Shown here one piece after another: positions 37,170-48,626 of a DNA stretch of 64,000 nucleotides (its first letter is position 1; each line of letters begins with the position of its first letter). This stretch comes from Crocodylus rhombifer (Eukaryota; Chordata; Crocodylia; Crocodylidae). Both the position numbers and the translations under genes were made by a program. Under the pieces are notes generated by a model. The model was given only the letters and a program-made list of their open reading frames with translations. It had not been told where the DNA came from and did not search any database. The stretch covers positions 67,164 to 131,163 of the forward strand of contig JAVSML010001008.1 in NCBI GenBank assembly GCA_038503035.1. The letters run 5' to 3'.

Positions 37170-37602
37170 CACAGGCTGATTGCTCCCTTGGGAGCCCATC
37201 AGTCAGTTCTCATAACATAAACAATGCTCCTTGTCCTCAAACCAGGAAATAAACAAGTAAAGTCAAACCTAAAGACTTTCTCCAGGTGGTACCCCTTTAG
37301 CCCAGGGCACTGCCTAGAAGCAAGCTTTGCTGGGTTCCAGTCTGCCCACCTGGCTGTGAACTGTTCCTTCCCCAAGTCAATCTCTTTTTTTTTTCCTTTC
37401 TCTTTTCACTTTTAACTGCCAAAATAATTATCCACAACTAGGCTCTTATCCCAGGGCTCCCTGCCCCACTTAAGGGGCCAGACCATCCTGTTACCAAAAA
37501 TAGGGTTTGAGACCCACTCTTCCCTATTCAGTGAATACCCCCTGACCCTCCCTCACCCCAAGGAGAAGTCTGCATTGGTATGTGTTTGGCATGTTGTTCA
37601 CC
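37170..37602 (-). pseudogene. Downstream part of Ty3/gypsy relic (possible LTR side)
   Basis: This block lies immediately beyond the CR1 insertion. The reading frame of the RNase H end on the far side (38401 onward) continues in phase here when the CR1 is ignored, which places both parts in one original element. Further out the sequence becomes non-coding, with 'tggccccttaagtggggcag' on the minus strand, suggestive of a 3' untranslated or LTR region. Stops are present and it is not functional. Confidence 0.45.
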
Positions 37603-38398
37603 TTGTAGAAAAGGTGCTTAAGAGGGGACATGCTAGCAGTCTTCAAATACTTGAAGGGCTGACCTAAAGAAGAGGGACAGCACCTTTTCTGTCTTGCTGC
37701 AGAGGGGAGGACATAGACCAATAGCTTGACTGTTAGAACAGCGAGACAGTGGAATAGACTGCCTAGAGAAGTTGTGGACTCTCCTGCACTGGAGGTGTTC
37801 AAGAAGAGGTTGCTTAGCCACTGGTTGGGACTGATATAGGCACAGCTGTGCCTATGTTCTTCTGTGGGTATTTCCCATGCTTCTCAGTTGTGCTTGTAGC
37901 ACTCCTTGCCTTTCTGTTATATGTGTTAGGGTATTTTTAAGCCTTCCCAGAGGCATGGGCATTGGCTACAGCCAAGACTGGGGACACTGACTGGGGTATG
38001 CTGAGAGCAAAGCCAGAAGTTCCTGGCTAGAGGGTTTTCTCTCTCCTCTCAGGGTTAAATTGACCACTATATTTGGGGTCAGGAAGGAATTTTCCCTCAT
38101 TGTTAGATTTTTATGGACTGTGGGGGATTTTGCCTTCCTCTGTAGTGTGGGGCATGGCCCTCTGCCTGGGACCTCTTGAGAATATATTGGCAACATTTAT
38201 ACAAGTAGATTATTGACTGCTTTACCTGTGTCAGGTTAGGATGCTAGGTTTATATTGTGTCAGAGTTGAAGATAATCTCATGTAGAGTTTAGATTATGGT
38301 TGTATGGGATGGTTTGAATAGGAATGATCTTGCCTCAGGGAGGTGGGTGGATTAGAGGACCACTGGAGGTCCCTTCCAGATCTGCTTCTCTATGACTC
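37603..38398 (+). mobile_element. CR1 LINE inserted in the gypsy relic
   Basis: The fragment begins 'ttgtagaaaaggtgcttaag', includes 'gcagtcttcaaatacttgaa' and 'ggaatttt' with 'ttttgccttcctctgtag', and ends 'aggtcccttccagatctgct' plus 'tatgactcc'. It is a 5'-truncated CR1 of a different subfamily from those at 11348 and 15652, with a long 3' untranslated region. The Ty3/gypsy sequence flanks it on both sides, so the CR1 is the younger insertion. Confidence 0.8.
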
Positions 38399-38400
38399 CA

Positions 38401-39850
38401 GGGCAATGGTGGATGTTGAATGAATAAGACTGCAGTGCTAGGTAGCAATGCATGAGCTGGGGTTGGCTTCCTTTATCAAGCCACATCAAGGGGGCATACT
38501 ATATTATTACCATACAGGGGACCCTGAGAAGAGTAGTGGAGGCCCTTGATTTCCCTCTTATCGTAACACCTTTCTTTTCAGTCACCAAATATTTTTACTC
38601 TTGAAGAAGTTTATGGCTTAGATATAGGACAGGTTGTTCCTCCTCTTAATAGTCCTGGGCCTAGGACTACAAAGCACAGCTTTTAGGCCAAGCTTGAGGC
38701 ATCAGCATGTAGGATGAACCTCTGGCTAAAGTCCTGACTGCATAATATTGGGGTGGTTTATAGTATGTGTTTTATCTCTCTGAAGACCTTAGTGCATCCT
38801 GGAGACCACTGCACTGTTGCTGATGTTGTCTTGTGTGGCTTCTCTGTCAGAGGGGCAGTGATCACTAAGAATTGCAGATTAAAGTGGCAGTAATAGCTGA
38901 CTAACCTCAGAAAGGAATTTAGGTGTTTTCCAGTTTTAGGCACAAGACTACCAAGACCTTTATCATGTCTATGAGGGATCTAATCTCTCCATTCCTCAGA
39001 GCATACTCCAAGTACTTAGTCTCTTACCACCTCTGCTAACACTTTACTGGATTTGCTGTCAGAACTGCAGTCTAAAAGGATTGTTTCATAGTCCTGACCT
39101 GGTAAAGATGTTTCTTCCAAGGTAAACACCATGGGCATTTTTACACATGCAAGCACTAAGCACTTTGAAAAGTGCCTGGCACTGCAATGCTTACAATTCT
39201 ATAAACAGCAAAATGCATGTCAGCGCTGAGAAAATGGCAGCGGTGTGCTTCTGAACTAAACCACATTAGAGGTGCTTTAGTTCAAAAGTGCACTGCCAAC
39301 ATTTTCTATGCGCTGATGTGCATTTTGCCACTTATACAACTGCACACTGCACAGTGCAATTTGCCTCAGCTTGTGTGTAGAGCAAGCTTAAATAATTGAG
39401 CCTTCTCAGAAGCAGTGGAGTTCTGGCAGGTCATGGGACAGAAAAGTATGTGTATAAATGCCGCACATCATGAAGGTTGGCCATAGCATGGTCTGTCTCC
39501 CCAGAACCCTGCCCATCAGATGCTGGAAAGTGACTAGGGCACCATGGAAAACAAAGGAGAAAGCTTAAATTGATAGAGCCCCCAGTGCATTGTAAATGTT
39601 GTTAGCTCATAGGATTCTGAGAAAGGGGAATTTTTTGCTAGTACCGTTTCATCAGCTCAAATATAAATGTGTATTTGGCCTTCCCCAGCCACTGTATAAT
39701 TCATTGACTCAAGACACAGGGTATGCAACCTATATCACCTTTCAATGAGCTGGAACGTGTAGTCTACTTTGTAGTCTATACCACCCTACTTACCTCATGA
39801 TCTCCTATAGCTTCTCACTTCTATTTAGTCAGTAATTTGTTCTCTGGTGA
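38401..39850 (-). pseudogene. Ty3/gypsy-type pol relic (reverse transcriptase and RNase H)
   Basis: Translation of the minus strand in several shifting frames gives gypsy-type pol segments in the correct order. About 39800-39570 has 'GLYQF'-type sequence and about 39530-39470 has a 'FQHLMGRVLG' block. From 39120 to 38940 come 'LTANP' and 'LRNGEIRSLID'. From 38940 to 38758 a continuous 61-codon frame includes 'FLRLVSYYCHF' and 'APLTEKP', the reverse transcriptase to RNase H connection. 38700-38410 has 'DASS', 'VTEKK' and 'CYLALQSYSF'. Many stops and frameshifts show it is long dead. A MITE at about 39130-39390 interrupts it. Confidence 0.8.
39130..39390. mobile_element. Palindromic MITE inside the gypsy relic
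   Basis: Two arms of about 58 bp are inverse with few mismatches: left 'agcaaaatgcatgtcagcgc' onward (39208), right ending 'tgatgtgcattttgcc' (39330). The outer ends ('gggcatttttacacatgcaa' left, 'cttgtgtgtagagcaagc' right) are weaker inverse matches of the 'tctacacatg' class. Gypsy pol sequence is recognisable on both sides. About 70 bp on the high-coordinate side is unexplained. Confidence 0.65.
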
Positions 39851-39859
39851 GGGTAGTAA

Positions 39860-40957
39860 CAGCAAGACTTAGTCTCTGGGATGATAGATCTGGATTTGAT
39901 GTTGTTCCTGTGTTTGCTGCGCAGCCCTGAGGTTTTTGCTGGTGTTCTGGGCTAATTTTTGGTAAACAGATGGTATTTTTTATGTGTGCTTGAGGAGAAG
40001 GATTGGGGAAATTAATGCTATTTTCATAAATGTATAATTTTGGAAAATTTGTGTTTATATACTATGCTTCATCTACCAGACAATAGACTGCTTCCATGCA
40101 ATAGATATAATACACATTTATTTATTTATTTTTATCTAGAGACACATGGTTTTATACTTACTGTTTATTCATTGGCAATGATACAACTATTTCATTACAT
40201 AACTGATGTATGTATTTATTATATTGATTTTTAATTATTTGGTCTCTTGGAATTTGAAGCTTAAATCAAGTATTTGGATGCAGATACATTAAAAAAACAT
40301 GAGTTAGCAGTCAGGTTTCTGTCAGTTCATTTTATTTTCAGATAACTAATAAACTGATGGCAAATGATCTAGAGGTAGGGGGAACATGATTTTGTTATTT
40401 TCAGTGGTGTAGTTTAATATTTAGGAGTTACTTTTCCAGAGGTCGTTGCACCTGTAGATGAAATTTGTACCCACAAAGTCTGCACATAAAATTTAATTTT
40501 TAGAGGACTAAGAATTAAGACCAGGACTCTGAACCCTGCTAAAAATATAGTCCTTAAAGTCTAATCCAATCATTTTACATAGGATATGATTAAAAACAAT
40601 ATTTTATACTAATAAACATTGTTTTTTCCATCATTTATTTAAAATGGAGTAGATAATAAGAGCCAGCCAATTAAGATAAGGTACAAGATAAGATACAAGA
40701 AGGCATCTTTGAAAACAATTCATCGTAACACAATGTTGCAGAAACTAGGATAAAATGCAGTCCTTAGAAAAGAATATTCTTGTAAACATGGCACATAGCT
40801 TACATATGGATGAATGGTAAATGATTAAAGTAAAAGCACTATTTAAACAATTCAAAATCTATATAAAGAGATGAGCAAAAAATCTCAAAGGAAATTTGTT
40901 TTATTTTGAAGGATGGAAAGGTATCTCCCTTTGTCATTTTTCTTGAAGAAACAAGGG
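39860..40957. other. AT-rich DNA, nothing recognised
   Basis: No repeat or gene was recognised. The gypsy relic may extend a little into the start of this interval. Confidence 0.35.
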
Positions 40958-41580
40958 TTTATTTTATTTTATTTTATTTTATTCATACACTGCCATTTCC
41001 AGCTAGGGCTCGTGGTGGCTTACAGAAAGAGAACAGAGCAACTTATAAAACAGAAGAACAAGAGAACAGATCAACTACAGTATTAGTATATAATATTCCA
41101 GCTTAGCTTTGTTTGCAAAATGCCTGCACAAATAAGAAGGTATTATAGTGCTTCAGAGAGATTTCTAGGCTTGGACTCTGATGGTCCTCAAAAGGAAAGG
41201 ACTTCCAGAGCTGAGGAGTGACTGCTGAGAATGACCTCTCACATGTTTTTGCCAAATGGATGTGGTTCATTGATAGGACTTGCAGGAGGTTACTCTCAGC
41301 TGACTATGGGGCCTAATGGTGTCCTGGGTACATTTATAGGTCAAAACCAGCACCTTAAAAGCTATTGTGAACAAGTGCAGACTTTAGAGCACTAGAGTTA
41401 CATGCTCTTGGCAACCTATCCCTATCAAAAGGCAGGCCTCCCATGTTCTGCAGCTTCCCAACAGTCTTCAAGAGCAGCCGTAAATAGAGCATGTTTCAGT
41501 AGTCTATCTTTGAGATCCCAAAGGCATGGATGATGGTGGCTAGATGTGAATTTCACAAAAGGGTCATAGCCTTCTCACCA
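40958..41580 (-). pseudogene. L2-like LINE 3' end
   Basis: The minus-strand translation has a LINE pol C-terminus. A reverse-transcriptase thumb phrase 'ISKIDY' and 'KTVGKLQN' lies near 41500-41440. 'CERSFSAVTPQLWKSFPF' and 'FLFVQAF' lie at about 41250-41120. The 3' end is an (ATTTT)n-type run on the plus strand at 40959-40983, the expected simple tail. Stops interrupt it throughout. A related fragment lies at 60690-61118. Confidence 0.7.
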
Positions 41581-41747
41581 GATGGGGTTGGTTCATAATT
41601 ATATATATAATAACTGCGTGTATATGACACAATGCAACTTTGTAAATGTTCCTTTTGAACACAGCATACTATGAGCTACAGAGAAATATTTAGATATAGC
41701 CATTTCAGGACAATCTAATTTCTTCTACACTGAAGATGCAGTTGAAT

Positions 41748-41784
<37 letters not shown>

Positions 41785-44498
41785 TTTTTTTTCTTATCAC
41801 TGTGATTCAGGGAGATGGGGGCTGCTGTTTTGAACCCTCTTAGGCTGAAGGTGTAGAATCCAAGCCTCCCCTCTCCTTAGCAAGTGTTCAGATTCCTAGT
41901 TACTATGCAAAAGGTACGTAATATGTGAAAGGTAGGCACCACTACTAGCACCCACTCTTCCATATTTTTAAAAGAGCATGTTGGTGACTCATGCTCTGTG
42001 CTGAACAAAAGGCATGCATTGTATTAGAGATACTGTGATCATGCCTACTGGATTGGGACCCTGACAGTTATAGGGATGCTTTTTTTTTTTTATTACACCT
42101 CAATGGCCTTAGGTGTGAGAGGCACAGAGCAACTTAGCTCCATCAAAAGGGAAGTATCTCTGGGCATGTGCAGTAGCAGAGCATAAAGCTCCTAGGTAAC
42201 TTTAAAGTTGAAAACTTAAGTATTCTCTAGATACAATAGGCCCTTCAGCAGTCATAGGGTGTTGGGGAGGGAGGAGGGTTGTAGTGGAAGCTGAACTTTT
42301 GTTAAGATATCAGGATCTTTGTGGTTTCCATAAGAGAGACACTTTATTAATTGTATTGTTAAATCCTCTGACTTCTCATCCACTGAGCAGTTTAGAGGGG
42401 TAAGTTGCATATGATTTATTCCCTAATGCACTTGAGTGAAATCTTTGGCTGTTAAAGGCACGCAGAACATAGGCTTCACTAGTAAATCCATTACAATTCA
42501 AGTAAAAGAATACAGTAACTCAAGTGATTATATTTCTTGATAGAAGAATGTCAGTGGATCTGTACGTGTTTGAAAAATCTGTCCACCCCATAAGCACAGA
42601 AAATCACATTGATCTTCTCTTGCTGCCTCAAATCATTGGTTTTTTCCTCTCTCAAGGAGGTAGCATTTTCTCCTTTGCAGGGAAAGAAGATTATGCAGAG
42701 AATAATTCTGTTGGAATGCATGAATAATATATTCCAGAGGGTGGGCTTGGATGTGGGTAAAACTCATAGACTATAATAGGGCTTTTGCATTTACAGTAAG
42801 AGCAAAAGAATAATTCTGCTTCACTTTGTGGATCTCTTCCATGACACTCTGGAGACTCCATTCTCCTAGAAAAAGAGGTGCCTCTGCCAGCATGTATTAG
42901 TTTCTAGTACAGTGTAGATGAGATCCTGCAGTTGAGGTGTTAAGTATTTCAGAATTGCAGTTCCTAGTGTGTAAAATAAAAAGAAGAATAGCAATTTAGC
43001 TTTTTGTTCAGTATTACTATTACTCAGAAAAGAGCTCGCATTACACATATCATGCAAGGGAAATAATTGGGAAAGTTAATGAAGGAAAGACAGAAGAATC
43101 ACAATCCTAAAATCTCATCAGTACATGTCTTTAGAGACAGACAGACAGACATGAAAATATGCAGCAAAGCAACTGCTTGGCAAGCCACCAAAGAGAGGCT
43201 TGTTCAAAGGAATAGAAGCATCACAGAGATAATCCCTGATTTAGCCTTTGACAGGTTGGCATCTCAGCATTCTTCACTGTATGAGCTATTATGTGCTGAC
43301 TTCAGCATGGGAGCACTAAAATTGGGGCATGACTACGCATTTCATTACAATCTCTGCTTTTCCAGGTCCTTATGAGAGGAAAGTCTGGTTTTCTACCTAC
43401 ATATATTAAAGACTAACATGAGAAATTTATGCCTTAAGTAATCAAGCCATTGTGATACCTTTATTTTGTTTTACTATTAAACAGCAAAAAAGATAAGCAG
43501 AATTCCTGATTCTCCTGCACTGACAATATAATTGGATTCAACATAACAATACAATTGTTTTCCCAACCAGTCAACCATTTTTGTACACTAGCCCTGAGCA
43601 GGTTGTAAAAGCCATTGTAACACTTGATGGAGCAGACTGGCAGGAGCAACAGTTTACAGTACGCGACAGATTAGCCTGTTTGTTTGATGCTTATAAGTTG
43701 AGTTCACACGTAAGGGGCAAAGGTTGTAGTATTTAAGACACACTGTCACTCTGAGTGAAAAGATAAAGGGGAATAAAAGAATGACAGAAATAGGAAGGAA
43801 AAACAGTGTTTAAAAAGACAAAGATAAGCAACAAATATAGACTGCACCTTTGGATAATGATGATGCTAATAGGCATCAGAAAAGCTAAACAATATTAGCA
43901 AGAGGGTTCAATTGTAAGGAGTGGCATCAACCTGAGGTCATATTCCTGCCTGAAAAATATTTTTTTTCTTTTGTTACAAGTAGACTATACAGTGGCTTAA
44001 CTGGGCACTGAAGCACTCTGGGCAGCAGTGGTGCATGGGCAGTGTCAGGGACTGAGCTGCTGGTAACAGTGGTGGTGTCTGAGCTTCAGTGCAACTGTTG
44101 CCATTTTTTTGCCCCTTTCTCCTTATTCAGCACTCTCCTATCTTCCCCACCTCGCCCAGTTATTTCAGTACTTTTACTTAATGCATTCGGCAACAAAAAG
44201 TTGTTCCATCCTTCTTTGCCTGTCCAGTGTTGGAGTAAGAGCAGTTCTAGCTGGATGAGTTTTGGTTGTTAGCCTGAAGATTGACATTCGTTCTTCCCTC
44301 TAGCCCTGTGGTCTGCTGCCTCAGCAGTGGTAAAGGAAACTACTAAGCAGGCAATAGCCTTACCTAAGGAGAAAGAGTTTACAGCCATTGCTACCTCAAA
44401 ACCAGACTGAGGGAACATCAGGTAGGGAAACAAAATGAGAAATGTCAGAGAGAGACAAAGAAGGGAGCAAACAAAAAAGAATGGTGGGGAGAGGAGAG
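41581..44498. other. AT-rich DNA with an AT microsatellite, no gene recognised
   Basis: An uninterrupted (AT)n run lies at 41750-41776 followed by a T-rich run. A T-run lies near 42081-42091. Chance frames (such as 43067-43375) have no domain. No other repeat family was recognised. Confidence 0.45.
41750..41776. repeat. (AT)n microsatellite
   Basis: Uninterrupted alternating A and T, about 13 units. Confidence 0.95.
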
Positions 44499-44616
44499 GA
44501 ATTTCAGAGGATGGAGGAAACTGAAGGAGATAAAAAAATTGTTCAGATATTTGGAAATGGAACAAAGATGATTACAGAGGAAGGTACTACATAGATTATA
44601 CACACACACACACACA
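44499..44616 (+). repeat. Left arm of a large inverted repeat
   Basis: The segment from 'gaatttcagaggatggagga' to 'ggtactacatagattata' is repeated inverted at 45369-45473 with only scattered differences. Both arms run into CA/GT repeats on their inner sides (44601-44616 here). The loop between the arms is about 750 bp and contains a hAT-like element. Confidence 0.85.
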
Positions 44617-44627
44617 AACACAAACAC

Positions 44628-45225
44628 TAGGGCTGTGTGAAAATTCACTGGCTGTTTTGACACTGTTTCGACTCATTTTGAGCTCCAAATAGCAAAATCA
44701 AATTGAAACAAAGGGCTTTGAAAAAGCTTCGAAGCAAAATGAGGCTAGCTGAAACATTTTGAAAGTTTCGAAGCAGCCAGCAGCGAGGTGGTGGGAGACA
44801 GGGGAGAACCAGGGCTGTGCTCCCAGCTGGGAGCACAACCCTGGCTCTCTCCATCTCTGGCCTACAGGAAGCCGATCACAATACAGGGGAAGGGAACTGA
44901 GCCTGGGCTCAGTTTCCCTCCTAAGTGTTGCGATCGGGCTGGGGAAAGGAACTGAGTTTGATCACTCAGTTCCCTTCCCCAGCCCTAGATCTGGCTGGGA
45001 ATGGGAAGTCAGCCTACCTCGGCTGAGTTCAGTTCCCCAGCCAGATCATGGGGCTGGGGTTGGGAAATCAGCTCAGCTGAGCTGAGTTCCTTTCCCCAAT
45101 GCATTGGTGGGCAAAATGTTGAAACAGGGTCGAAACAGCTTCACTGAAATTCGAAACAAAATGCTGTTCCGTCAAAACCTTGAAACTGAAGTCAAAACGG
45201 AACAGTGTCCTTTTGCACAGCCCTA
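44628..45225. mobile_element. 598-bp hAT-like non-autonomous element
   Basis: The left end is 'tagggctgtgtgaaaattca' and the right end is 'ttttgcacagcccta' (inverse 'tagggctgtgcaaaa'). The flanking 8-mers ACAAACAC and ATAAACAT agree at 6 of 8 positions, compatible with a decayed hAT duplication. Sub-terminal regions are rich in 'cgaaac'/'gtttcg' phrases on opposite strands. The core is GC-rich with repeated 'gagttccc'/'gggaactga' phrases. A partial second copy lies at 48060-48214. Confidence 0.7.
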
Positions 45226-45334
45226 ATAAACATCCTGCTATAGCTCCCAAATTGTTTGTGTGTGTGCCCTCATGTGCGTGCATGCACATGTATGTATACA
45301 TGTGTGCATTTGCGCAAACACACAATTTGGGAGG

Positions 45335-45360
45335 TTGTGTGTGTGTGTGTGTGTGTGTGT
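45335..45360 (+). repeat. (GT)n microsatellite
   Basis: Thirteen-odd GT units directly adjoin the right arm of the large inverted repeat. Confidence 0.95.
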
Positions 45361-45368
45361 ATCTGTGC

Positions 45369-45473
45369 ATATAATCTGGGTAGTACCTTCCTCTGTAATC
45401 ATCTTTGTTCCCTTTCCAAATATCTGCACAATTTTCTCTTTTCTTTAGTTTCCTCCATTCTCCTCTAAAATTC
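45369..45473 (-). repeat. Right arm of a large inverted repeat
   Basis: This is the inverse of 44499-44600. The reverse complement includes 'gatatttggaaagggaacaa' and 'gatgattacagaggaaggta', matching the left arm almost base for base. Confidence 0.85.
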
Positions 45474-45501
45474 ATCTATATCTAGATAGATAGATAAAAA
45501 T

Positions 45502-45526
45502 ACACACACACACACACACACACACA
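45502..45526 (+). repeat. (CA)n microsatellite
   Basis: About twelve uninterrupted units, preceded by a short GATA-type run at 45484-45496. It is followed by 'cctcccaaattgttg', also present near 45245 and, inverted, near 45322. Confidence 0.95.
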
Positions 45527-45559
45527 TCCACTATACCTCCCAAATTGTTGAATCCTACC

Positions 45560-47589
45560 CATCTGAAAAAGGGAAGGGGAAGTAACCTTTCCAACATGTG
45601 AAATTTAAGTTCTGCTATTCTATATGCTGTATTGTTTTGGTGAGGAGTTTTCTGAAAGATAGTAAATGATCTCAGGATATTGAGTACTAAGGATTCTGGG
45701 GCATGGGGTTGTGAGACAAAAATGTAGTGGCTTAGGGGTGGTGAGTGACCAAAGACTGAGAATCTCTGATGTGTACTGAGAACATCTTTAGTTCAAATGG
45801 GTTTAAATTATTTATAGCTAAACATCTAAGTTTCTAATATGCCATGAAAAGTTCAAGTGTTTATCGGGCTAGAAATCGCAAGGGAGATGGCTTTCTTTTA
45901 ATATTTCCTGTACTGTATTTCCTGGGGTCGACTGGGTCAGAATGTCTACCATCAGACTATGTGATTTGCAAATGGTCTTGTATAGGCATAGATTTGGTTT
46001 TTTTGCTATGGCTCAAGTCTGTGTTCTTTCTTCAGTCTTTGGGTAGAACTTGTATTGGTATTTCTTTTTTACATAACTTAAAATAAATAATTGACCCTGA
46101 CATTCTCAGTCAAACTCCCCTTCCCCAATTGCATCTGTACAATATTATCTGATGCACTAACTTAAACTGCAGCAATAGATTACTCGAGATCTCTGAGGAA
46201 GCAGTGTGGACACTTCAGGGTCAATTCTTGTTCTTTGTTTGCTTCAGTGACTAAAAATATGAAACTAATGAAATGAAAAAACTTTTCTTTTTTGCCATTC
46301 AGTTTATTGAGAGTCACTAGTAGTAAAAGAACAAAAACAAAAAGAAAATAAGAAAGAAAGAAAAAAGACCTTTCTGAAAACATCTGTAGGAAGAAGGAAA
46401 AAATTCACAAAACTCATTTTGGGGAGAAGTAACTGGCCACTTTAAATGGAAGCCTAATGGCCTTTGAATATTTCAATTTAATTACCTAATGCTGGACCAT
46501 TACAATTCATTGAAACATTGTAATATTTTTGCTAATGAACCAGAAATAATACCCCCAAATCTCATTGTGTAAGCTGAGAAGGGATTGTGAAATATTTTTA
46601 TACAAAAATGACTTCAAAATGTGTTGTCATCTAGTCCTCTGTCCCTTAAATCCTAAGAGCTTCAGGGAAATGGTATCTCAGGAGATAGCAGTATGACATG
46701 CTTCAGTATTTCTCAGTTAGTAAAGAAGAACATTCTGCATTAACATTAAGCACTTATCATAACATGATAAATGTTTTTATATTAATCACAAAATAACGCC
46801 AGATGCATTTGGATTTTCACCCTTTCATCTACCCAGAAATATGGCATTACTTTACTTTTACGTCACTTGAATAGGTTTTGTACTAATAATTATATGTTAA
46901 ATAACAAAAGATATACAAAGCCTCATGGTTTTCCTATCTCTCTTTGAAAATAAATAATGGGAAAGGTGATTTCAGATTTGCCGTTATGTTTTCTCGGCTG
47001 ATTTAGATCAATTCTGACATTCAGAAATTGCTGCAGTGGAATAGATTGTTTCCAACAAAATGTTACCACAAAATTTACCACAAAAATATTATATATAATG
47101 TAGAATTAAAAAGTGAATACCTATTGTTTCTTATCTTTCAAGCAAGTGTTCCTATTATGTGTGTCACTTTTCCTAGGCATTTTTTAACAGTCAAATTGTT
47201 ATTTTCTTACACTGCCCAGTACTGTAAGTAACAACTAAACCCAGTATTTTTAATGGGACTCCACAGAGAGTAGGTAGCTACCAAAAAGCCTGGGTATCAT
47301 TCTCTACAGTGCAAAGGGCCAGATGTACACCATCAATTAAAAAACACTATTGCCTGTATTTGTATATTTGTATGTTTGTAATTTGGAGCAGCATTTTCAC
47401 TTCTGCCTGCATAACTGGGGAACTCAGAAGCAAATTTAGGAGATAAGGTCAGATTTACAAAGATATTTGGTTTTCAGAAGATGCAGGTAGATGTGTAGGT
47501 GTGTAATGGGATTCTTAAAGCCAACCAAGCAAGTTAGGTACATAAAATACCATTAATTTCAACCTCACCTGCTTAGGCATCATTAAATT
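45560..47589. other. AT-rich DNA, nothing recognised
   Basis: No repeat or gene was recognised. Several AT-rich chance frames lie here. Confidence 0.4.
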
Positions 47590-48059
47590 CCCCAGACCCC
47601 ACAGCCGCTGGCCCAGGCAGCAGAACCAACTTTCTGTCATCCGGCCGGCAGATCAGGGGTCTGAACCCCCATGAGCACAGCCCCTGCAGCCCTCCCAGGG
47701 GTGCAGGCAGACTCCTGATCTGCTTGCCAAATGACAGGAGGCTAGTGCTGCCAGCAGGGCCAGTAGCTGTGAGGCCCAGGGCAAATCAGCTTGTGAGGGG
47801 ACCCCAATCCTGGATCAGGGGTGGGTCGCCTCATGACCTGATTTGCCCCAGGCTTTCACATCCTCCTCTGGTTGCGGCCCAGGTTGCAGCCTACACCCAG
47901 CATCATTTCAGATGGCAGAAGCAACCTTCTGTGATCTGACAGACTTATCAGGGGGCCCCTGCACCCTGGGAGGGTTGTGGGGCTCTGCTGACTCCTCCCA
48001 GGGGTGCAGGGGGCCCCCGATCTGCCTGCTGGATCACAGGAGGCTGGGTGCAGAATAGC
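47590..48059. repeat. GC-rich core, probably part of a hAT-like element
   Basis: GC-rich phrases recur imperfectly: 'ctcccaggggtgcaggcaga' near 47692 and 'ctcccaggggtgcagggggc' near 47996, with 'gatctgc' following. Directly downstream is the recognisable right end of the hAT-like family of 44628. The left terminus of this copy was not found. Confidence 0.45.
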
Positions 48060-48214
48060 CTATGGGTGAAATGTTGAAACAGCATTGAAACAGCAAAACA
48101 GTTTCGATAAAACAAAATGGAACAGTGCTTTCGAGACAAAACAAAACTCAAAATGAAACAATATTCCATCAAAACAGAAGTCGAAGTGGAATGGTGCTAT
48201 TTCATACAGCCCTA
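48060..48214. mobile_element. Right end of a second hAT-like copy
   Basis: 'gaaatgttgaaacagcattg' to 'tttcatacagcccta' matches the right end of the 44628-45225 element: the same 'gaaacag', 'tcaaaac' and 'cagccct' order. It ends at 48214. Confidence 0.6.
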
Positions 48215-48215
48215 C

Positions 48216-48598
48216 TGATCATCACCTATATGTCCGTTTCAGTGCAAATTTCCCTGCGGTAAGAAAGTACTGTTCCCAACTATTATCTTATGATGTAGTT
48301 AATTAATTTACTGCATCCTAATGCCAGTGCACCTATAGATAGTGATGAAATACTGCAGAGCTAATTAGTCTACTCTGCAGTAAAGCACATGTGTAGTTGC
48401 ACCCACAGTGTATCTAGCTACACCTTTAGAGACATAAGTACCTTGGTAAATCTGGCCATAAGTGACTTAAAAGTCTAAATCCCATTATCAAACTGACTTA
48501 AGAACCAAAGTCTGTTTAAAAGTAAATGGGATTTAAGCTCCTAAATCACACTTAAATATGTAACATTTTGGGATGAATCTATGATCGGGGGCGGGGTG
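48216..48598. other. AT-rich DNA, nothing recognised
   Basis: No repeat or gene was recognised. Confidence 0.35.
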
Positions 48599-48621
48599 TT
48601 AATTAGAGCCGCTCTAATTAA
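48599..48621. repeat. Perfect 11-bp-arm palindrome
   Basis: The arms 'ttaattagagc' and 'gctctaattaa' pair perfectly around one C. It lies directly before the 5' junction of the following CR1 and may mark a preferred insertion point or a MITE fragment. Confidence 0.85.
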
Positions 48622-48626
48622 AATGC

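Noticed and set aside
45068..45475. 135-codon minus-strand frame with His/Thr-rich region
   Set aside because: The His/Thr and Cys/Val runs are translations of CA/GT microsatellites and the hAT-like element end.
48216..48598. Possible upstream extension of the CR1 at 48627
   Set aside because: No CR1 coding or UTR sequence is recognisable before the palindrome, so the copy is treated as 5'-truncated.
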